From an uncultured Clostridia bacterium (GTDB lineage: Bacteria; Bacillota; Clostridia; Christensenellales; DTU072): a stretch of DNA of 6,684 nucleotides. Where the stretch lies: assembly GCA_934296355.1 (NCBI GenBank), contig CAKRAY010000081.1, forward strand, positions 1-6,684, read 5' to 3'. Of this stretch, positions 1 through 4,789 are shown piece by piece (the stretch's first letter is position 1; each line of letters starts with the position of its first letter). The position numbers and the translations under genes are program-made. The notes beneath the pieces are model-generated. The model saw nothing but the letters and a program-made list of their open reading frames with translations, was not told the origin of the DNA and searched no databases.

Positions 1-505
1 TTTTGGCGTAATCGAGATTACATACGTTGAAGTAAAAATCTTCGAACGCGCTCGTAGACATCTTCGCTTGGCAAGCCATTCCTTCCGTCGGCCAACGCAA
101 AATCACCCACTTGGTGCCGTTTACCCGCAAATCGTAATGGACGGGCATAACGTAACGTTTAGAGTAGAGAGTTCTCTTTTCCGCCGGAACGTCGGACGTT
201 TCCAAACTGTTGTTACCGCCGGATATACCGATGTAACAGTCCATATCTTTCATTCTGTAAGCGTCGTATTCCGCCCACTTTTCTACCATTTCTTCGCTTA
301 AACCATTCAAAATTTCTCTGTTTATGCGTGAAAAATTGTTTTGTACGAACGGGTAACCGCCCGCTTCGTAAACGGCTTTAACGAGTTCGCAAGTCATTTC
401 CACGGGGATACCGTTCGTTTCTATAAGCACTTTCTCGCCTTTTTGTACCCTACAAGAATAGTTTACGAGGTTACGCGCCAATTTAGTCATTCTCGGATCG
501 GTCAT
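1..505 (-). CDS. M29-family aminopeptidase, N-terminal part (runs off the left edge)
   Basis: The reading frame opens with ATG at 503-505 and stays open for 168 codons to base 2, so the gene continues outside the window and only the N-terminal domain is visible. It begins MTDPRMTKLARNLVNYSCRV and contains a stretch around residues 133-166 (WVILRWPTEGMA, then MSTSAFEDFYFNVCNLDY) that I recognise as typical of M29 metallo-aminopeptidases (AmpS/AmpT/PepS-like). Family members are usually about 370-410 residues, are cytosolic, and remove N-terminal amino acids from peptides using a two-metal centre. The metal ligands lie in the C-terminal half, which is missing here, so catalytic integrity cannot be judged. 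The start lies 7 bases after the yjbQ stop codon, and no separate promoter is visible, so co-transcription with yjbQ is likely. Recognition is by remembered family pattern, not by a search. Confidence 0.85.
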   Translation of the reverse strand, partial: MTDPRMTKLARNLVNYSCRVQKGEKVLIETNGIPVEMTCELVKAVYEAGGYPFVQNNFSRINREILNGLSEEMVEKWAEYDAYRMKDMDCYIGISGGNNSLETSDVPAEKRTLYSKRYVMPVHYDLRVNGTKWVILRWPTEGMACQAKMSTSAFEDFYFNVCNLDYAK

Positions 506-512
506 AATTTTA

Positions 513-908
513 TCAGCCCCCTATGATTTTCACATAAAAATATCTCTGCCGCGGCGGGTCGAATTCGGTAAAATATACGTCTTGCCATCTGCCGAGTATT
601 ATATCGCCGTTCTCGATAATAAGCGTTTCGCTCGCGCCCATAACACTGCATTTGACGTGTCCGTCGCTGTTGCCCTCGTCGTGCTTAAACTCTTTAAGAC
701 GCGGAAAAAAAGTCCTCATCGCCAGCATAACGTCTTCCGCGACGTGTTCGTCGGCGTTTTCGTTAATGGTTATGCCCGCAGTCGTATGAGGACAGTAAAC
801 TACGGCTATGCCGTCTTTTATGCCGCTTTCCTTTACCGCCTTACGAACTTCGTCGGTGATACGGTAAAAAGCGTGTTTGTCTGTGGTTAATTCGAATTTA
901 CGTAACAT
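513..908 (-). CDS. yjbQ: YjbQ/UPF0047 family protein (secondary thiamine-phosphate synthase enzyme)
   Basis: This is a complete 131-residue protein, close to the usual family length of about 130-140. Family hallmarks are visible: CPHTTAGITINENAD at residues 39-53, H76-DEGNSDGH84, the ENGDIILGRWQDVYFTEFD block at about 99-117, and PPR at 118-120. The conserved His, Asp and Glu residues of these motifs surround the presumed active or metal site of this small, oligomeric, cytosolic protein. E. coli YjbQ has been reported to show weak thiamine-phosphate synthase activity, but the physiological role of the family is not settled, and nothing nearby points to thiamine metabolism. The start at 906-908 is supported by an AGAGG site four bases upstream and by a promoter about 30 bases further up. 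The aminopeptidase gene follows 7 bases after the stop. Family assignment is secure; the biochemical role is not. Confidence 0.93.
   Translation of the reverse strand: MLRKFELTTDKHAFYRITDEVRKAVKESGIKDGIAVVYCPHTTAGITINENADEHVAEDVMLAMRTFFPRLKEFKHDEGNSDGHVKCSVMGASETLIIENGDIILGRWQDVYFTEFDPPRQRYFYVKIIGG
517..522 (-). promoter_or_regulatory. Ribosome binding site of the M29 aminopeptidase, inside the end of yjbQ
   Basis: AGGGGG on the minus strand lies 11 bases before the ATG at 503-505. It is formed by the last codons of yjbQ (Ile-Gly-Gly-stop). The spacing is a little long and the motif is not a perfect AGGAGG. Placing the site within the upstream gene suggests that translation of the aminopeptidase is coupled to yjbQ. 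Confidence 0.6.
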
Positions 909-912
909 TATT

Positions 913-917
913 CCTCT
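913..917 (-). promoter_or_regulatory. Ribosome binding site of yjbQ, inside an inverted-repeat arm
   Basis: AGAGG on the minus strand sits 4 bases before the yjbQ ATG. The whole site is contained in the downstream arm (913-921) of a perfect 9-bp inverted repeat. It could therefore be hidden in any RNA that also carries the upstream arm (946-954). Confidence 0.75.
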
Positions 918-954
918 TTATGGTAATTATTTCTTTAATTATATTATAAAGAGG
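913..954 (-). repeat. 9-bp inverted repeat spanning the yjbQ promoter -10 and Shine-Dalgarno
   Basis: In minus-strand orientation CCTCTTTAT (946-954) is an exact reverse complement of ATAAAGAGG (913-921), with 24 AT-rich bases between. The upstream arm lies within the -35/-10 spacer and touches the alternative -10. The downstream arm contains the yjbQ Shine-Dalgarno site. In RNA that crosses the region the arms could form a 9-bp stem with three G-C pairs. RNA started at the predicted promoter lacks the upstream arm. It may alternatively act as a DNA operator. Confidence 0.7.
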
Positions 955-966
955 TCGAAAAGTCAA
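938..966 (-). promoter_or_regulatory. Sigma-A/sigma-70-type promoter for yjbQ and the M29 gene
   Basis: On the minus strand, TTGACT (961-966) and TATAAT (938-943) are separated by 17 bases, the optimal spacing. A second TATAAT at 943-948 would be only 12 bases from the -35 and is unlikely to be used with it. The predicted transcription start is near base 931, giving a short leader of about 23 bases before the yjbQ ATG. A perfect 10-base palindrome lies one base upstream of the -35 element. Confidence 0.75.
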
Positions 967-967
967 T

Positions 968-977
968 CTTGCGCAAG
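968..977. repeat. Perfect 10-bp palindrome CTTGCGCAAG beside the yjbQ -35
   Basis: CTTGCGCAAG reads the same on both strands and ends one base from the -35 hexamer (961-966). Its place just upstream of the promoter fits binding of a dimeric regulator. No specific regulator can be named from the sequence, and a single 10-bp palindrome could arise by chance. Confidence 0.4.
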
Positions 978-1002
978 TAAATAGACTTCTATTCTTCGAA
1001 CG

Positions 1003-1030
1003 TTTAGCCGTAAAATTCTATTCGGCTAAA
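1003..1030 (-). terminator. Hairpin overlapping the stop of the membrane-protein gene; at best a weak terminator
   Basis: TTTAGCCG (minus strand, 1023-1030) pairs exactly with CGGCTAAA (1003-1010) around a 12-base loop, giving an 8-bp stem with four G-C pairs. The TAG stop codon of the membrane-protein gene lies inside the first arm. The stem is followed by CGTTCGAAG instead of a run of T, so it does not meet the usual intrinsic-terminator pattern. It may stabilise the 3' end of the message or attenuate transcription weakly. Confidence 0.4.
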
Positions 1031-1808
1031 TATTATAAGTCAACCGCCAATTCTTGGCGTAATATTCTTCGGGAAGTCCCGCCTTAACGCGTTTTTTCAT
1101 ACAAATGCGGTTTAAGAGATAGTAACACGCAAAGAACGTGCAAAGCGCGAAACCGCAACACACATAGTAAACCGCTTTCATCCACGGCACGATAACGAGG
1201 TCCTTAGAAAGCCAATTAAGAATGGAGCAATCGGTAATTTGTATGATAATGGGAATTTTTGCGTTAGGACGCTGCATATACGGCGTGCATAAATAGATAA
1301 GATACGAATATCCTACGAAAAGTCCCACGCCGATAGCGAATTGCCAAACGTACTTGGGGCTGTACTTGCGACAGTTGGCGAGCATAAGCATACCCGCAAA
1401 ATACATCGAGTAATGATTTATCGCCGCCATTACCAAGTCGAACGTGGAAATTTTGTCTATAATATAACTGTCGGGAGAAACCCAGAACGCAAGTCCGTAT
1501 ATCATTCCCGCGAGTATCGCCGTGAAAACGGGAAACTGGTCTATCTTTTTCAGTTTGAAAACAACCGCTATGCCGAATACGAAATAACTTATCGTGGAGA
1601 ACTCTACGGGTAAGTTCAGGTGATCGCCCATGATTTGATAAACGGTATATTCGACGGTCTTAAAAATCAATAAATACAGCGCGATCGTGTAACTTACCGC
1701 ATAACTAAGCGAAGGCTTTTTCCTAAGTAAGAACACTATAACGTTCAAACCTACGAAAATAAGAAACATCAATAATCCTAACCACCAGTACTGGTTGTTT
1801 CCAAACAT
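1026..1808 (-). CDS. Polytopic membrane protein of unknown function, possibly YwaF/TIGR02206-like
   Basis: This is a complete 260-residue protein dominated by hydrophobic helices. I estimate about seven membrane segments, near residues 8-28, 36-58, 68-85, 93-111, 122-145, 153-175 and 209-232. Positive residues follow several of them (RKK 29-31, KLKK 85-88, KKR 238-240), and a basic-to-polar tail of about 25 residues ends the protein. There is no cleavable signal peptide; the first helix starts almost at once. Size, helix number, the LNLPVEFSTISYF block at 64-76 and the NHYSMYFAGMLML block at 131-143 faintly recall the YwaF/TIGR02206 membrane family, but this is a weak resemblance. The last helix is rich in cysteine (217, 218, 223, 228, 236). 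The start is well supported by a GAGAGGT ribosome site at ideal spacing and a strong promoter. The position between uvrA and yjbQ gives no functional clue. The gene is real; its function is unknown. Confidence 0.9.
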   Translation of the reverse strand: MFGNNQYWWLGLLMFLIFVGLNVIVFLLRKKPSLSYAVSYTIALYLLIFKTVEYTVYQIMGDHLNLPVEFSTISYFVFGIAVVFKLKKIDQFPVFTAILAGMIYGLAFWVSPDSYIIDKISTFDLVMAAINHYSMYFAGMLMLANCRKYSPKYVWQFAIGVGLFVGYSYLIYLCTPYMQRPNAKIPIIIQITDCSILNWLSKDLVIVPWMKAVYYVCCGFALCTFFACYYLLNRICMKKRVKAGLPEEYYAKNWRLTYNI

Positions 1809-1815
1809 AAATGGT

Positions 1816-1822
1816 ACCTCTC
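1816..1822 (-). promoter_or_regulatory. Ribosome binding site of the membrane-protein gene
   Basis: GAGAGGT on the minus strand stands 7 bases before the ATG at 1806-1808, a near-ideal Shine-Dalgarno and spacing that fixes this start. Confidence 0.8.
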
Positions 1823-1835
1823 AAATTTTTTCTTA

Positions 1836-1857
1836 TCTCGCCGCGTCACGGGCGAAA
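1836..1857 (-). other. Small hairpin in the leader of the membrane-protein mRNA
   Basis: In the minus-strand RNA, TTTCGCC (1851-1857) can pair with GGCGAGA (1836-1842) around an 8-base loop. This gives a 7-bp stem with four G-C pairs and one G-U pair. It lies between the predicted transcription start and the ribosome site, about 13 bases upstream of the latter. I see no recognisable riboswitch; it may simply protect the 5' end. Confidence 0.35.
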
Positions 1858-1899
1858 CCGTATGCAGCCTCTTGGGCAATAGGTATTTTACCATACGGT
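1857..1899. repeat. 8-bp inverted repeat flanking the -10 and start site of the membrane-protein promoter
   Basis: ACCGTATG (1857-1864, plus strand) is an exact reverse complement of CATACGGT (1892-1899), with 27 bases between. One arm abuts the -10 hexamer within the promoter spacer and the other falls in the early leader. This position would suit a repressor operator, but the arms are short and chance is not excluded. Confidence 0.4.
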
Positions 1900-1914
1900 A
1901 GCCGCAGTTGTCAA
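1885..1914 (-). promoter_or_regulatory. Strong sigma-A/sigma-70-type promoter with extended -10 for the membrane-protein gene
   Basis: On the minus strand, consensus TTGACA (1909-1914) is followed after 18 bases by TAAAAT (1885-1890), preceded by TG one base upstream, the extended -10 signature. The predicted start is near base 1878, giving a leader of about 70 bases. The promoter implies that the membrane-protein gene is transcribed independently of uvrBA, although read-through from uvrA remains possible. Confidence 0.8.
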
Positions 1915-1950
1915 ACGAGCCTTTTATAAGAAAATCATACGCCTAAACCG

Positions 1951-1976
1951 GTATATTTTTCTAACGTCAAATATAC
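1951..1976 (-). other. AT-rich hairpin across the uvrA stop codon; no U-tract
   Basis: In minus-strand orientation GTATATTT (1969-1976) is an exact reverse complement of AAATATAC (1951-1958), with a 10-base loop. The uvrA TGA stop (1967-1969) spans the edge of the first arm. The stem has only two G-C-type end pairs and is followed by CGGTTTAGG, not by a T run, so termination of the uvrBA transcript here is doubtful. Confidence 0.3.
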
Positions 1977-4768
1977 TTGAAAGTATATCCTTTACCCGAC
2001 GCTTTTACTTCTTCGGGCGTTCCGCAAACGACTATTTGTCCGCCGCCGTCACCGCCTTCCGGACCTAAATCTATGATATGGTCGGCTTGCCTTATTACGT
2101 CCAAATTATGCTCGATTACTATTACCGTGTTGCCCTTGTCTACAAACTTATTTAATATAGAAATGAGCCTTTCGGTATCCGCAACGTGCAATCCGGTAGT
2201 CGGTTCGTCGAGAATGTAGATTGTCTTGCCGGTACTGCGTTTACTTAATTCGGTGGCGAGTTTTATTCTTTGCGCCTCGCCGCCCGAGAACGTCGTGGCG
2301 GGCTGACCGAGTTTTATATACCCTAAACCGACCTCTTGCAAAGTCTTCACTTTGTTATAAATCTTCGGTATGTTTCGGAAAAACTCGCACGCTTCGTCGA
2401 CGGTCATTTCCAACACGTCGTAAATACTCTTGTCTTTATATTTTACTTCCAGCGTTTCTCTGTTATAGCGTTTGCCGCCGCACACTTCGCACGGTACGTA
2501 CACGTCGGAAAGGAAGTGCATTTCGATTTTTATAATACCGTCGCCACTACAATTTTCGCATCTGCCGCCGCTGACGTTAAAGGAAAATCTGCCCGACCCG
2601 TAACCTCTCGACTGAGCGTCGGGCGTCATGGAAAAGAGTTCTCTTATGAACGTGAAAACGCCCGTATAAGTCGCGGGATTGCTCCTCGGCGTACGCCCGA
2701 TGGGGCTTTGGTCGATGGCGATGACTTTATCCGCTTCTTCTACGCCGGTTATTTCGTCGAACTTGCCTAACGGCAAACGCGAATCGTTAAGCACGTTACT
2801 TAAATACGGATACAAAACGCCGTTGATTAAACTCGACTTGCCGCTGCCCGAAACTCCCGTGACGGCGATGAACTTGCCTAAGGGGAAGTCCACGTTTATG
2901 TTCTTCAAATTGTTTTGTTTCGCGCCTATAACGCTGATGAACTTTCCGTTGCCGCTTCTTCTCGCCAGTGGAACGGCTATTTTTCTTCTTCCCGCAAGGA
3001 AGTCGCCCGTTATCGATTCGGGACAGTTAACGACGTCGTCGAGAGTACCCGCGACAATCAGTTTGCCACCGTTCACGCCCGCGCCCGGTCCGATATCGAC
3101 GATAAAATCCGCGCTCCTTATGGTGTCCTCGTCGTGTTCGACTACAATCAGCGTGTTGCCTAAGTCGCGTAACCGTTTCAAAGTGGCTATCAGCCTATCG
3201 TTATCTCTTTGATGCAAACCGATGCTCGGTTCGTCCAAAATGTACATTACGCCCGTTAAGCCGCTGCCTATTTGCGTGGCGAGCCTTATTCTTTGCGATT
3301 CGCCGCCCGAAAGCGTGCCGCTCGCTCTCGACAACGTAAGATAGTTAAGTCCTACGTCCACGAGGAATCTGACCCTTTCGCTCAGTTCTTTAAGAATAGG
3401 TTCGGCAATCGCCTTTTCCTTGCTCGTCAAAACAAGCGAATCGAAGTAGGCTTTCAGCCTGTCTACGGGCATTTCGCACACGTCGTAAATGTTCCTACCG
3501 CCTACGGTTATTGCCAAAACGTGCTTTTTTAACCGCTTTCCGCCGCACTTTTCACACGGGCGCATTGACATGAGTTTTTCTATATCTGCTCTCGTCGCTT
3601 CGCTCGTCGTTTCCTTATATCTACGAGTCAAGTTGTTTACCACGCCCTCGTAACTGCCGTCAAAACGCATGGAAAAATTGCGACTGTTCGCTTCGTATTC
3701 TATCGTTTCGTTACCCGTGCCGTACAGTATCGTGCGTTTTACCTTTTCGGGCAAATCTTTATAGGGCGTTTTCAATGAAAAACCGTATTTTCTCGCCAAC
3801 GCTCTGAAACGCATTTGCGTCATACCGCTAGCGTCGAGATTCCAACCGGTACACTTTACCGCGCCGTCTTCGAGCGATAACTTCGGGTCGGGAATGAGTT
3901 TGTTTATGTCGATTTCGTTTTTGAAACCCAACCCCGAACACGCTTCGCACGCGCCCGCGGGGGCGTTGAACGAGAACATTCTCGGCGTGATTTCTCCTAC
4001 CGAGAAACCGCAATCGGGGCAAGCGTTATTCGTCGAATACAGAGTTTCTTGCCCGTCTTTATCTATTACCACCAAGCCGTCCGCCAATTTAAGGGCGGTT
4101 TCTATACTGTCCGTCAGACGGCGAGTAATATCGTCCTTTATCACCAGTCTGTCCACCACGACTCCGATATTGTGCTTTATGTTCTTTTCCAAAACGATTT
4201 CTTCGTCGAGCGAGCGTATTTCTCCGTCGATTTTCACTCTCACGAAACCCGATTTCCGATAAGAATCGAGTTCTTTTTTATATTCGCCTTTTCTATCCCT
4301 GACTACCGGCGCGATTACCATAAACTTGCTTTTATCTTCCATTTCCATTACTTTATCGACTATTTGGTCGATAGAAACGCTCTTTATTTCCGTGCCGCAG
4401 TTAGGGCAGTGCGGAACGCCGAGCCGCGCGAAAAGCAGTCTTAGATAGTCGTATATTTCGGTAACCGTTCCTACCGTGGAACGCGGATTCTGACTGGTAG
4501 TTTTCTGGTCGATACTTATGGCGGGGCTTAAACCCTCGATGCTTTCCACGTCGGGTTTATCCATTTGTCCCAAAAACTGTCTTGCGTAGGACGACAAACT
4601 CTCGATATATCTTCTTTGTCCTTCCGCAAAGATGGTGTCGAACGCCAAACTCGATTTCCCGCTGCCCGATAAACCGGTAAACACTATCAGTTTGTTACGC
4701 GGAATAGTCAAATCTATATTTTTCAGATTGTTTTGTCTTGCGCCTTTAATAATAATTTTATCGTTCAT
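1967..4768 (-). CDS. uvrA: UvrA, excinuclease ABC subunit A (damage-recognition ATPase)
   Basis: This complete 933-residue protein matches the usual UvrA length of about 940-960. As a dimer it scans DNA for helix-distorting lesions and loads UvrB, using two ABC ATPase modules. Visible in order are Walker A GLSGSGKS (32-39), a CPNC pair at 121-124 in the UvrB-binding region, a zinc module with cysteines 250/253 and 274/277, a CEKC pair at 405-408, ABC signature LSGGESQ (486-492) and Walker B YILDEP (509-514). The second half has Walker A GVSGSGKS (638-645), the DNA-contacting zinc module with cysteines 737/740 and 760/763 (CX2C-X19-CX2C), signature FSGGEAQ (827-833) and Walker B YILDEP (851-856). 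All key residues are present. The tail ends at YTFKYI and is some 20 residues shorter than that of Bacillus subtilis UvrA, which is not alarming. The gene follows uvrB by 21 bases, so the two form an operon. Confidence 0.98.
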   Translation of the reverse strand: MNDKIIIKGARQNNLKNIDLTIPRNKLIVFTGLSGSGKSSLAFDTIFAEGQRRYIESLSSYARQFLGQMDKPDVESIEGLSPAISIDQKTTSQNPRSTVGTVTEIYDYLRLLFARLGVPHCPNCGTEIKSVSIDQIVDKVMEMEDKSKFMVIAPVVRDRKGEYKKELDSYRKSGFVRVKIDGEIRSLDEEIVLEKNIKHNIGVVVDRLVIKDDITRRLTDSIETALKLADGLVVIDKDGQETLYSTNNACPDCGFSVGEITPRMFSFNAPAGACEACSGLGFKNEIDINKLIPDPKLSLEDGAVKCTGWNLDASGMTQMRFRALARKYGFSLKTPYKDLPEKVKRTILYGTGNETIEYEANSRNFSMRFDGSYEGVVNNLTRRYKETTSEATRADIEKLMSMRPCEKCGGKRLKKHVLAITVGGRNIYDVCEMPVDRLKAYFDSLVLTSKEKAIAEPILKELSERVRFLVDVGLNYLTLSRASGTLSGGESQRIRLATQIGSGLTGVMYILDEPSIGLHQRDNDRLIATLKRLRDLGNTLIVVEHDEDTIRSADFIVDIGPGAGVNGGKLIVAGTLDDVVNCPESITGDFLAGRRKIAVPLARRSGNGKFISVIGAKQNNLKNINVDFPLGKFIAVTGVSGSGKSSLINGVLYPYLSNVLNDSRLPLGKFDEITGVEEADKVIAIDQSPIGRTPRSNPATYTGVFTFIRELFSMTPDAQSRGYGSGRFSFNVSGGRCENCSGDGIIKIEMHFLSDVYVPCEVCGGKRYNRETLEVKYKDKSIYDVLEMTVDEACEFFRNIPKIYNKVKTLQEVGLGYIKLGQPATTFSGGEAQRIKLATELSKRSTGKTIYILDEPTTGLHVADTERLISILNKFVDKGNTVIVIEHNLDVIRQADHIIDLGPEGGDGGGQIVVCGTPEEVKASGKGYTFKYI

Positions 4769-4775
4769 AACTTTG

Positions 4776-4780
4776 CCTTC
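4776..4780 (-). promoter_or_regulatory. Ribosome binding site of uvrA
   Basis: GAAGG on the minus strand lies 7 bases before the uvrA ATG (4766-4768), within the 21-base gap after uvrB. It supports this start, from which the protein begins with the expected [20 protein letters not shown]. Confidence 0.75.
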
Positions 4781-4789
4781 GTATGAGAT

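Noticed and set aside
924..941. TAATTA repeated twice with a six-base gap
   Set aside because: TAATTA is self-complementary and the stretch is very AT-rich, so such repeats are expected around a promoter -10.
1809..1966. Intrinsic terminator after uvrA, riboswitch, or small RNA in the spacer
   Set aside because: No GC-rich stem followed by a T run was found, and the roughly 70-base leader is too short and featureless to match a riboswitch class I know. Only the promoter, ribosome site and small dyads are supported.
2679..3212. A 177-codon plus-strand open frame opposite uvrA
   Set aside because: It lies antisense within a fully conserved uvrA, its translation resembles no family, and such frames are common opposite long genes of this base composition. 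Other plus-strand frames opposite uvrA, uvrB, yjbQ, the membrane-protein gene and the aminopeptidase were rejected for the same reason.
3828..4022. A 64-codon minus-strand open frame inside uvrA
   Set aside because: It is an arginine-rich out-of-frame translation of the uvrA zinc-module region with no independent support.
4021..4408. Extra CXXC pair in UvrA (CPNC, residues 121-124) as a novel metal site
   Set aside because: A two-cysteine motif at this place in the UvrB-binding region is, as far as I recall, common in UvrA proteins, so I do not treat it as unusual.
4769..4789. LexA/SOS box or separate promoter between uvrB and uvrA
   Set aside because: The gap is only 21 bases, holds just a ribosome site, and has no GAAC-N4-GTTC-like or other LexA-like dyad. 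Any SOS site would be upstream of uvrB, outside the window.
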